From Stictocephala bisonia (Eukaryota > Arthropoda > Insecta > Hemiptera > Membracidae): a stretch of DNA of 64,000 nucleotides. Both the position numbers and the translations under genes were made by a program. Below are positions 1 through 11,900 of this stretch, piece by piece. The stretch is from the NCBI GenBank assembly GCA_035578905.1, contig JAQJVL010002675.1, positions 1 to 64,000 of the forward strand, read 5' to 3'. The notes under the pieces were generated by a model, which saw nothing but the letters and a program-made list of their open reading frames with translations, did no database searches and was not told where the DNA came from. Positions within the stretch are counted from its first letter, which is position 1. The number at the start of each line of letters is the position of its first letter.

Positions 1-266
1 TAAACAGTTAGGAATGTGAAAGTGGCGACAGCAGGTAGGAAAACAATAGCGAGCTACCTTCCACCCCCCACCACTACCCGAGGGTAGACGAGACCGGGTC
101 TTTGACCCGAGGCAGCCTAAAAGACGCGCTAGATCGACTCGCTTTCCCCCTCGACCATTTCCACCGTTCTTGAGTCAACATACAAATAATGAAAGCTAAT
201 TATAATTTTGCACCCATCTGTGGAAAGTCGAGTTAACCGGACTGTCGAGTTAGCGAGGTTTTACTG
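1..266. mobile_element. Right end of a pogo/Tigger-like DNA transposon
   Basis: The segment ends with an inverted-repeat-like terminus (GCGAGGTTTTACTG) followed by TA at 267-268, the target dinucleotide of Tc1/mariner/pogo elements. Just inside is a subterminal stretch with repeated GAGTTAACC/GAGTTAGCG steps. Read on the - strand the end starts CAGTAAAACCTCGC, like the CAGTAGAATCTCGG end of the element at 42149. The left end is outside the window and no transposase frame is visible, so the family call rests on the terminus. Confidence 0.5.
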
Positions 267-688
267 TAACATTTAAAAATTGATAAAACAAGAAAATGAA
301 TATTCTTGTTTGTGATACACTCAATGATCAAATAGCTATTCATTAATATTTTGATATATAGTAACAACAGTCATTTTATTTAGATACTTTAATAAATTTT
401 TTAACTATACTTTTTGAAATAACTGAATAACATGTAATCTAAACAACATGAAACGGTATTATAATTTTATAATATTTAACCAAAAAAGCATGTATATTAA
501 AACTAAATATAATATAACATATTAAGTACTAATTAAAATTAACATTACAAAAGCAATGCTCAATTACAATGCAGAGTAAAAATACACAGTACCCGTCCTT
601 CGTACGGATTTTACCTTGATTTATATTGTGCTTATTGCATTCAGTAATAACAAAACATGTATACTGACATCTGTATAATGCAAAAGTG

Positions 689-972
689 GATTGTGGTCAT
701 GGTACCCCTAGGAAAGAAGACGGTAGGTATCGCGCACATCTCCTATGACTTCACATGGGCGAAATGGTAACAACAAACACAAAAATACTGTTCTAATTCC
801 CGTAGTTTACAATTCCAGCTGATAAGTAGTAAATAACTTGCCTACTATTTAGCTGAATGCTCCTATGCGATTAATCAAACCAGGTGATTTCGCCCATAAG
901 ACATCACAGTCTACTGCGCAGCCTCATTGTGATACCTACCGTCTTTTCTCTAGAGTTACCGTGGTTGTGGTT
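689..972. repeat. Foldback (inverted repeat) element
   Basis: The left arm, about 689-767, is an imperfect inverted copy of the right arm, about 887-972. Both contain GACGGTAGGTATC and a GGGCGAAAT step. Part of the arm recurs at 12590-12690 (GAGGCT.TGCAGTAGACT), so this is a dispersed family, probably a MITE. No coding capacity. Confidence 0.55.
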
Positions 973-1829
973 AGATTTGGTCAGGTATTTTATTATTTGG
1001 TTATCAAGACACTTCAGAACTATGTAAGTTGTTTATTTATTCCAACAACTGATTAATGAAACTATTATAAACAATTAATTGTAAAATTGGTATTGCCATA
1101 GGGATGACCCATTGATACATCTTAGAACTCCTGGGGTGGTTTCCTGATGAGATGGAATTTCAAAATAAAGATATGCCTATGTGTTAACCAGAGACCCTAA
1201 GAATGTCCATGCAAAATTTCAGATGAGTGGGTTGAATAGTTTTTGCGTGATTGAGTAACACACACAGACACCATTGGATTTTTATATAATAGGATGAAAG
1301 GATTGTCAAGTAAAAAAATGTAACCAACATATTAGTACCTAAAATTAATAACACAGCATAGTAAATAAATAAATAAAACAATTCTTATTTTACATAAGGT
1401 ACATGAAGTTAACGAATTGTTTTAAGTTTACAGTTTGCAGCTGCCTTACCAAAAACAATGTCTGCTGGGTGGGAGGGGGTTGTGGTGCAGTATTACGTCT
1501 TTAGTTCTATGCGCCTTCACAATTTACTGTTTTACGTTGAAATAAACACTTTTATATCTATTCATAATGTTTCTTATTACTATAAAAGAATGATAATATG
1601 GTCAAACAAGTCAGAATACTTAAATAAGGTAAACTTAATGATAGGTAATTAGCATAAAAAAAATGATACAAACAAATGCAAAAGTTATTTACAAAAACAT
1701 ATTTACATTATTGTTAACTGTCACATTTTATTTATTAGTTAGCTCAATTAATTTAATACAACTCTGAAAATTTTAGGTACACTACAAATAACTATAAACA
1801 TTTTATTGTAATGAGTGATCTTGGTCCCC

Positions 1830-1976
1830 CTATGCAGGACAGAAGAGGATTTTACATAAATACATTTGTCCTGCTATGTAGGACAGCGGAGTCAATGTTC
1901 AGGGTAGGGTACACTGAGAGAAATCAGAGTTAAGGGGGAAAATGGCGCCGTCCTGTATAGCAGGACAGGAGAGGCT
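1830..1976. repeat. Short hairpin/direct repeats (GTCCTGCTATGTAGGAC type)
   Basis: A CAGGACAG.AGAGG.TTTTA motif occurs at 1830-1854 and again at 1956-1980. Near-palindromes GTCCTGCTATGTAGGAC (1868-1884) and GTCCTGTATAGCAGGAC (1950-1966) lie between or overlap them. Possibly the ends of a small non-autonomous element; origin unknown. Confidence 0.35.
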
Positions 1977-2469
1977 TTTAAACGATTTTAAAATTATAGC
2001 ACAGTGCTAAGGGTTAATAACCTAGCCATACATAGTAGAATTTTTATACTTGATCTACTCTATTTTACTATCCCTTATTGTGTTATTTAGCAACAATCGA
2101 GACCAGAAATGTATAATATAGGTAAATAATGCTAAAATAATAGCCTGTTTAAGTAGGACATTACAACTAAATTAGCGTTTTAGCATTGAAGTAAATGCCC
2201 CCTGCACTAATGGAAAGTACTAGAGAAATAATATATTATAAACATCACAGCAGTACATAGTGCATTCAAGTGTTCACTTTCAACCTGTTTTAGGAGTGTT
2301 AAAAAATGTAAATTTGACTTGTTGCTTATTAGATTTATCTACGTGTTGGTTTCTGTCATGCAGAAAGAGTAAAATGCTCTAAGGATAAAATAAATTAATG
2401 AAAACAAAATCATTGATAGTTAAAATGTACTAGAAAAATCTGGCCATTTAAAAAATTTAAATTAACTAT

Positions 2470-2535
2470 GAAATGAAAATTGTCTTTATTAGGCGTAGTT
2501 AGGACTATTAAGTCCTCTCTTCCACTCAACCTTAA
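2470..2535 (-). mobile_element. Solo 3' end of a LINE with hairpin tail
   Basis: Read on the - strand this has the stem AGGACT/AGTCCT (2501-2516, loop of 4), then AATAAAGACA and an ATTTC-type tail. The same arrangement ends the LINE at 25752-28518 and, in changed sequence, the SINE at 57051. There is no LINE body next to it, so it is either a severely 5'-truncated LINE copy or the tail of a decayed SINE. Confidence 0.6.
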
Positions 2536-2865
2536 TTAGACACATAAAAAAAAATAATAAATAATAAATGCTACTCATCATAAGTGTTACATTACAGAAT
2601 TTGCAACAAATTATTTTGTAATAAAAAATTTCAGTTTTTTATATTTTTACTAAAAATGAGTTACTGTCTTTTATAATTGCTCTCCAAAATGGCTGTAAAG
2701 TAAGATTCTAAATATGTTGAAATGTAAATGTTTGTTATGATGGGGTTTGCTGATCTTTATGCGTTTTAATATGAATGAATGTTTTATAAATTAACAGCTC
2801 TAAATGATTTTATCTTGTACGTTTTAGACTATTAGCACTATCAAATGTTTTATTTTCATCCTTAG

Positions 2866-2957
2866 GCATGCCGAATGGCGAAAGCAGGTGAAAAAGCTCA
2901 GACGAAAACGGATTAGGACTATGCTAGCAGTTGCTCGTGATCAAATATTATTAGAAG
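2866..2957 (+). CDS. ZRSR2: ZRSR2 exon (first recognised)
   Basis: Begins after CATCCTTAG with one base of a split codon and ends before GTGAGT. It encodes AEWRKQVKKLRRKRIR, which lines up with the HKKYRAALKKEKRKKRR region near the human N-terminus. Only about 10-25 residues should be missing upstream. The in-exon ATG is in another frame and reaches a stop in 8 codons, so it is not the start. Confidence 0.85.
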
Positions 2958-5900
2958 GTGAGTTTTATTTACTCTTCCAATATTAACTAATAAATAAAAT
3001 CAATATTAGTGTGGCTGAAATATTAAATAAATTTGTAATTGCTTTCAATGTCTGATGCTATCTAATTAAATATAATATAAATGGCTCATTTGAATGATTT
3101 TAAATATCTAAATGTCAGGTAAATTGTAGAACTTTCTACCAGACAATGAATAAACTTCATGAACACCATTCAGAAGCTGACTACAAGACTTTGCTGAGAA
3201 GCTGACTTAAAAGAAATCATGCAAAGCACTAAGTGACAAGTACCCACTGACACTGTGGCTTGAATCAACAACTCCAGCTAATTTTAATGTGGCGACGTTG
3301 GTAATAATTCAAGTCTTATTAGTATAGTGAGTTACATTTCTACAGCTTACCAAAAATATGTTTACCACTTCTCGGAAGACCATTTATTGCCAGTTGTAAA
3401 TTTTCAATACTGTCTTTTTGACTTAAGACTGTGTGTTTTTACTTCCATTTGTACCTCCCACATCAGACATACTAAGTGTAATCTGGACCGATTACGAACG
3501 ATCCCCATCCATGCATATATCCCTATTATTGCAATTATTGGATACTTGTTACAACCTGTTTTATACATCTCCATACCTACAACTAGTAGTTCTGGAACAT
3601 TTTCTTAACTGATATCTGAAATGCTTCCTTACTTTAGTATCTCTTTTTATACAGCTAACCCGGTTCGTTCTAAAAGAAAAAAACTAAGTTTCAAGGCATC
3701 AACTAAGACAATAGTGTCAATATTCTTAGATTTGAGTCATGCTTTTGATAATGTCTGTCATATAAAGTATTCATTTAAATTTGAGCTTATCTTGATGTTC
3801 CAAGGAAGATATTTGGTTTAGTTTACTATATTTAAACTATAGGAAACAATATTTAGATATTCAATTCACAGTGAGCAATCAAATTTTTATGAAAATATTC
3901 TTCTTCAGGATTGCTAAATATAAAACATGATATCTCCTAAGGATTCATTTTGGGACCGTTATTATTTTTGGTGGTATGTTCGCTTAAGGATATAGTAAGC
4001 CAAATCTATGCATACGCAGAATGCAGTTTTGTTGATTACAGGAAAGAATTAACTAAGTCTCTTCCTATGTAAATTTAACAACTTAGAAGGAAGATTTTTA
4101 CTTTCAAAATTAATTTCTTAGTAGTGGAAAAATCTAATTAAATATTATCCTCTACAGGATAAACAGAGTGGATTAAACCCTCAAATATGGTTGGGAAATA
4201 CTTGAGTACAAATATGGGTACTATGAAGTTGAAAATGCAAAATTCTTAGAATTTACTTTTCATAGATATTTAAATTGGGATAAGTACGAGGTACGTCCAG
4301 AAAGTAAGTTCCGTTTCCATTTATATCCGCTGCAGCGCTGCGATCGCAGTTCCGCGCATGCGCGGCAGACGCTCTGTATCAAGGAGAAGAAACGTGCGCC
4401 ATTTTGAGATCGCTGTCAGTCTCGTACGCTTTGTTGTGCTTGTTTAAAATGTCGGTGTTGATCGAAAATCCCGCCGCTTGTGAAATCAGATCTGTGATTC
4501 GTTTTCTGAATGCTAAGAAAGTGAAACCGATTGACATTTATCGGCAAATTTGCGAGGTTTACGGACAAAATGCGATGAGTGATTCAATGGTGAGAAGATG
4601 GGTCCGACAGTTTAATGAAGGACGTAATGAAGTGCATGATGAAGAACGAAGTGGGCGTCCATCTTTGATTACAGAAGAACTGGTTCACACGATTGATGAG
4701 AAGATCAAGGAAAACCGTAAGTTTACAATGAGTGCTCTCGCTATGGAATTCCCCCAAATCTCACGATCATTAATTCATGAAATTGTTACCGAAAAACTGA
4801 AATTTCGAAAACTTTGCTCACTTTGGGTACCGAAAATTCTTACTGAGCAACACAAAACACAACGGATGGGTAGTGCACTTCAGTTTTTGAACCGTTATGA
4901 TGAAGGCGGTGAAGATTTTCTGTCACAGATAGTCACAGGAGATGAAACTTGGGTTTCTTATGACACTGTAGAAAGAAAGCAAGAAAATGAAAGAAAGAAA
5001 GCTGAAAGAAAATGTTTCCAAATGGTTGAAGACACAGGCGGCAACCTTCTATGAAGAAGGCATAGAAAAATTTCTGCCACGCTATGACAAATGCCTGCAA
5101 AATTTCGGGAGTTATGTAGAAAAGTAGTTTAAGAGTTGTAGATTTTAGTGCAATACATATTTTTTCTGTATCTGTAGACAAATTATTTTTATTATCAAAC
5201 GGAACTTACTTTCTGGACGTACCTCGTATATTGAGATAGCAGAGCTTAAGTGGCATCTGGTATTTATGCTTTAAGGAGAATGCCAAATAAATTTACTTAG
5301 CCTTTTATCCACTAGCATCTCATGTATGAAATTGCATTATTAGAGGGTACTTTATATCAAAATTTGAAATAAAAAAAGCCATAAGAATTATGATGAAACT
5401 CAATTGGCTGACTGTAAAGTCAGAACTCAGAAATACAAAATAAATTCCGAGTTCTGACTTTATTTTGCAGAACTCTGAATTTTAACCATTTATGAGATCT
5501 GTATATTATTGAAGTAATGAAATACACAAAAATATATTGTTACCATTTATTAATAAAACTCAAGCTGTAGAGGAGAAATATAATTAAAGGTTTCGAAATC
5601 AAATATTAATTGTGAGAAACCCAACAGAGATATTCACAAGGAAAAATAGCTTCATAGGCTGCAAATTTTATAGTAAATTACTGGAAAATATAAAATCAGA
5701 TCAAAATCTGAAGGAATTTTTGGAAAATATGAATGTTTTATAAGCAGTTACTCACTGTGTGGAAGAGTAATTACATTAAAATAAAAACATTAACATAATA
5801 ACAAAGGCCATTCTAAGCAGATTTATTATTATTTTTTATTCTGGTTTATGGTAACTTTTTGTATAATTTTATATGTAAAGGTAAATCAGAGTCTACATGT

Positions 5901-8900
5901 AATAGACTCTTTTTCAACTGTATCATGTGCAGTAATGAATTAATGAAATAAAACTATCTCTCTAGTAAAGAACAGCAATGAGACATGCATGGCAACTTTA
6001 CAAGGAAACATATTCTCCAACTACCTAAAACAAGCCTTGCTCTGACAGTAAGAAACCAACTGATTTGTTGGTCCTTTAATGATGATATATCTGTAATTCG
6101 GACATCTAGAATAAAATCTCAATAAATTATTGGGATACCCTCAACATTACAGCATGGTACAGTTTAGCACTGCTTCTTCTTCAAATTATTGGGATACCCT
6201 CAACATTACAGCATGGTACAGTTTAGCACTGCTTCTTCTTCAAATTATTGGGATACCCTCAACATTACAGCATGGTACAGTTTAGCACTGCTTCTTCTTC
6301 AAATTATTGGGATACCCTCAACATTACAGCATGGTACAGTTTAGCACTGCTTCTTCTTCAAATTATTGGGATACCCTCAACATTACAGCATGGTACAGTT
6401 TAGCATTGCTTCTTCTTCAAATTATTGGGATACCCTCAACATTACAGCATGGTACAGTTTAGCATTGCTTCTTCTTCAAATTATTGGGATACCCTCAACA
6501 TTACAGCATGGTACAGTTTAGCACTGCTTCTTCTTCAAATTATTGGGATACCCTCACATTACAGCATGGTACAGTTTAGCACTGCTTCTTCTTCAAATTA
6601 TTGGGATACCCTCAACATTACAGCATGGTACAGTTTAGCATTGCTTCTTCTTCAAATTATTGGGATACCCTCAACATTACAGCATGGTACAGTTTAGCAC
6701 TGCTTCTTCTTCAAATTATTGGGATACCCTCAACATTACAGCATGGTACAGTTTAGCACTGCTTCTTCTTCAAATTATTGGGATACCCTCAACATTACAG
6801 CATGGTACAGTTTAGCACTGCTTCTTCTTCAAATTATTGGGATACCCTCAACATTACAGCATGGTACAGTTTAGCACTGCTTCTTCTTCAAATTATTGGG
6901 ATACCCTCAACATTACAGCATGGTACAGTTTAGCATTGCTTCTTCTTCAAATTATTGGGATACCCTCAACATTACAGCATGGTACAGTTTAGCACTGCTT
7001 CTTCTTCAAATTATTGGGATACCCTCAACATTACAGCATGGTACAGTTTTAGCAATGCTTCTTCTTCAAATTATTGGGATACCCTCAACATTACAGCATG
7101 GTACAGTTTAGCAATGCTTCTTCTTCAAATTATTGGGATACCCTCAACATTACAGCATGGTAAGTTTAGCACTGCTTCTTCTTCAAATTATTGGGATACC
7201 CTCAACATTACAGCATGGTACAGTTTAGCATTGCTTCTTCTTCAAATTATTGGGATACCCTCAACATTACAGCATGGTACAGTTTAGCACTGCTTCTTCT
7301 TCAAATTATTGGGATACCCTCAACATTACAGCATGGTACAGTTTAGCACTGCTTCTTCTTCAAATTATTGGGATACCCTCAACATTACAGCATGGTACAG
7401 TTTTAGCACTGCTTCTTCTTCAAATTATTGGGATACCCTCAACTTTACAGCATGGTACAGTTTAGCACTGCTTCTTCTTCAAATTATTGGGATACCCTCA
7501 ACATTACAGCATGGTACAGTTTAGCACTGCTTCTTCTTCAAATTATTGGGATACCCTCAACATTACAGCATGGTACAGTTTAGCACTGCTTCTTCTTCAA
7601 ATTATTGGGATACCCTCAACATTACAGCATGGTACAGTTTAGCATTGCTTCTTCTTCAAATTATTGGGATACCCTCAACATTACAGCATGGTACAGTTTA
7701 GCACTGCTTCTTCTTCAAATTATTGGGATACCCTCAACATTACAGCATGGTACAGTTTAGCACTGCTTCTTCTTCAAATTATTGGGATACCCTCAACATT
7801 ACAGCATGGTACAGTTTAGCACTGCTTCTTCTTCAAATTATTGGGATACCCTCAACATTACAGCATGGTACAGTTTAGCACTGCTTCTTCTTCAAATTAT
7901 TGGGATACCCTCAACATTACAGCATGGTACAGTTTAGCACTGCTTCTTCTTCAAATTATTGGGATACCCTCAACATTACAGCATGGTACAGTTTAGCACT
8001 GCTTCTTCTTCAAATTATTGGGATACCCTCAACATTACAGCATGGTACAGTTTAGCACTGCTTCTTCTTCAAATTATTGGGATACCCTCAACATTACAGC
8101 ATGGTACAGTTTAGCACTGCTTCTTCTTCAAATTATTGGGATACCCTCAACATTACAGCATGGTACAGTTTAGCATTGCTTCTTCTTCAAATTATTGGGA
8201 TACCCTCAACATTACAGCATGGTACAGTTTAGCACTGCTTCTTCTTCAAATTATTGGGATACCCTCAACATTACAGCATGGTACAGTTTAGCACTGCTTC
8301 TTCTTCAAATTATTGGGATACCCTCAACATTACAGCATGGTACAGTTTAGCACTGCTTCTTCTTCAAATTATTGGGATACCCTCAACATTACAGCATGGT
8401 ACAGTTTAGCACTGCTTCTTCTTCAAATTATTGGGATACCCTCAACATTACAGCATGGTACAGTTTAGCACTGCTTCTTCTTCAAATTATTGGGATACCC
8501 TCAACATTACAGCATGGTACAGTTTAGCACTGCTTCTTCTTCAAATTATTGGGATACCCTCAACATTACAGCATGGTACAGTTTAGCACTGCTTCTTCTT
8601 CAAATTATTGGGATACCCTCAACATTACAGCATGGTACAGTTTAGCACTGCTTCTTCTTCAAATTATTGGGATACCCTCAACATTACAGCATGGTACAGT
8701 TTAGCACTGCTTCTTCTTCAAATTATTGGGATACCCTCAACATTACAGCATGGTACAGTTTAGCACTGCTTCTTCTTCAAATTATTGGGATACCCTCAAC
8801 ATTACAGCATGGTACAGTTTAGCACTGCTTCTTCTTCAAATTATTGGGATACCCTCAACATTACAGCATGGTACAGTTTAGCACTGCTTCTTCTTCAAAT

Positions 8901-11900
8901 TATTGGGATACCCTCAACATTACAGCATGGTACAGTTTAGCATTGCTTCTTCTTCAAATTATTGGGATACCCTCAACATTACAGCATGGTACAGTTTAGC
9001 ATTGCTTCTTCTTCAAATTATTGGGATACCCTCAACATTACAGCATGGTACAGTTTAGCATTGCTTCTTCTTCAAATTATTGGGATACCCTCAACATTAC
9101 AGCATGGTACAGTTTAGCATTGCTTCTTCTTCAAATTATTGGGATACCCTCAACATTACAGCATGGTACAGTTTAGCATTGCTTCTTCTTCAAATTATTG
9201 GGATACCCTCAACATTACAGCATGGTACAGTTTAGCATTGCTTCTTCTTCAAATTATTGGGATACCCTCAACATTACAGCATGGTACAGTTTAGCATTGC
9301 TTCTTCTTCAAATTATTGGGATACCCTCAACATTACAGCATGGTACAGTTTAGCATTGCTTCTTCTTCAAATTATTGGGATACCCTCAACATTACAGCAT
9401 GGTACAGTTTAGCATTGCTTCTTCTTCAAATTATAATCTTTTAAAGATAAAGCTGAAAAGTGAAAGTGGGAAAACTAATCTCAGTAATCCACGTAATTCC
9501 TACCTAATCTGTTCAGTACCTCAGTATGTTGTTTGATGCTGTAATTTTGTGATATCGTCAGAATCAAAGTCCAAAGGCATTATCCCTTCTTCATATTATA
9601 ACAGTTCTGAATATACAATGTATAGAAATATATTTACTTTCTATTTGTACATTTTCTATACACTGCCTAATTGAATTCATAAAGGATCGGCGTCTTATGA
9701 ATAAATAAAAATAAATAAATAAATGAAACTGCAAAAAACTCATATGTGTTATTTAGATTATATCTATAACATTTTTCAATACAAAAACCTTAAATTAGTA
9801 GGTTTAAATTTAACACTAAATATTTACATCAATCAATTAACCATGATGAAACTTGTTCAAACTAAATAAATTATCTGCTCCAAATCTTCATGATTAGTTT
9901 TGATAAAGCTTTGTGTTTTAACAAATTTTGTGTTTTCCGTGTGTAGAAATATGTAGGAAAATCAAATTAAAGTTGTATAGTTTGTCCAGTTTTAACTGCT
10001 TGCTAAATTTGGTAGTTTTCAGTGTACAATACAAACTCTTTAAATAACAAAGAAACATAGATTTTATGTTTCATACTTTTGTACATAAAAAATGTCTGAA
10101 TAATAAATGTTAGAATCAGTCTACAGAAAGTATAAACATTTTTCTTCAGGTAAATTCACTGTCATTCAGTAAATAAATGGGTTTGAGAATAGCATTATAA
10201 AATTGAACAGAAAATCACTATTTAGCCAGTCTGGAAACTCCGTCAAACTCACTTAACTCCGTACTCACTGTACATGAATGGTAAATTATTTCAAGTCAGC
10301 TGTAGATACATTGTTAGTTACTTAAGTTCCATGAATTAGCTGTTCCAAAGAAGAGATACATACTATAAAATGCTTTTATTAATTTAAACGATTGAAGTTA
10401 AAGGATACTACAATATCTACTTTTTTTACAGATCAAAAAAGACGTGAAAGTTCACCTACTTATAAAGCGTGGTTGGAAGAACAAGCGATTCTAGAAGAAT
10501 TTAATGCAGCTGAGGAGAAAAGGCTAGCAATGCAACGTCAGCAAATTTGGGAAGCTGAAAATGAGGCAGCTCTATTACGTTGGAGGGAACAGCAGAGTCG
10601 GTTGGCTCATGCCAAAGCAGAAAAATTTAAGCGAGAGGTAAACAAATTTGAATAAACATTTGTTAGATCTTGATAATTTAATAGTGATTTACGAGCCATT
10701 TTTTTATATAAATACTTTTAGTATGAATTTTTCTAGATAAGATACATATTAAGAATAATATAATAATAATTAAAATTGAATAATTTATCTCAAAATATTC
10801 ATATAATTTATTTCTAGCAATGAAAATCTTGATGGTTTTGTAGCCTGAACTATAAAATTAATATACATAGTCGTATTACATTTCTATTAAGTCCTTGAAA
10901 AGATAGAAGTTTTAAGAAATTCTGTTACTTTAATATTTTTGTTGCTTCATAAATAACTTTTAAATGGTTTTTGTCAGATGCTAATCAAAGAAGAATGGGA
11001 AAGAGATCAAAGAAAATTACAAGAAGCTGAAGAAATCAGGAAGAAAGCAGAAGACGAGAAGAAAAGAAAACAGGTAATCAACAACATCGATTGATGCATT
11101 TTTGAATAGAATATTTGATTTGGATTTAAGTTTTTCATTCAGAATGTTGTTAGGGTCATTTATGAAGGCATTATATATGTGTGGTTCTTTAAGCACTGAC
11201 ATTAGTGATTGATTTTTTTTTACTTGTTTAAAATTCTAAATTCGTTATAGTGCTGCCATTGCGATAGGTCTCTGCTAGATGTTCAGCGAATTTAGATTAT
11301 TGAGCAATCAAATCTTGAATTGGGCATGTGTTCATGAAACCTCTTCTTATATGACCTGCATCTGTCTAATACATAATTTTCAAACAGTCTGAATTTATGT
11401 TTAAATTCATGCAACAGTCAGAAATTATGTCTGACTAGATTTATCAACTTTATTTGTAATTGTATTTATTTATTTATTTAATAAAAATGCATATAAATAT
11501 AAAAAAAATATAAAATGCATTTATTCAAAAATATATAAGAATCATGTTTATTGAAATTGCAGGTTAATTTTAGGGCACTAGGCCTAGGATTTCAGTAAAA
11601 TTTATTGAAATTGTTAGTTGATTGTATACATTCATATGTTTAAATAATTTTTGTTGAACTTAAATGGCTATTCGAACAAAGAAATAGGCCTAATTGAAAT
11701 TACATTTTTTCTAGTTTTATATTATTTTTTAAATCTACTTGCATTTCCAGAGATTCCTTTATCCTTAAGGGGGTTTTTGTACATAATAAAAAGAAAGAAG
11801 GCAACATGATTTCTTTCTTTTTAGAAAGCTCTATAATTGTATTGTTTTAAATATTGATAATGGGTTTTCAGGCAGAACTTCTTGCACAAATAGATGCATT

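Larger units (their letters stand above)
267..2865. other. Upstream region / probable 5' intron of ZRSR2, no recognised exon
   Basis: AT-rich DNA before the first recognised ZRSR2 exon. It holds the foldback at 689-972, small repeats at 1830-1976 and a LINE tail at 2470-2535. The exon at 2866 starts with one base that completes a codon, so at least one upstream coding exon exists. I could not find an ATG exon with a matching donor here; it may be outside the window. Small ORFs at 865-1056, 1184-1381 and 1458-1652 match no family I know. Confidence 0.5.
3615..5900 (+). pseudogene. Decayed LINE (jockey/CR1-type reverse transcriptase), split by a mariner
   Basis: Scattered + strand frames match non-LTR reverse transcriptase. 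Around 3660-3790 reads TIVSIFLDLSHAFDNVCH (finger/palm start). Around 3935-4020 reads FILGPLLFL and IYAYAECS, where the catalytic YADD has become YAEC. After the mariner at 4287-5226 the C-terminal region resumes with KKSHKNYDETQLAD and, near 5615-5745, FTRKNSFIGCKFYSKLLENI, typical of the RT tail. Many stops and frameshifts make it dead. A polyadenylation-like AATAAAA near 5946 may be close to its 3' end. Confidence 0.6.

Noticed and set aside
6425..7524. Overlapping ORFs of 71-110 codons (WDTLNITAWYS type)
   Set aside because: They come only from the 59-bp repeat read in rotating frames; not genes.
6126..9434. CRISPR-like array
   Set aside because: Units are adjacent with no unique spacers, and the context is a eukaryotic intron.
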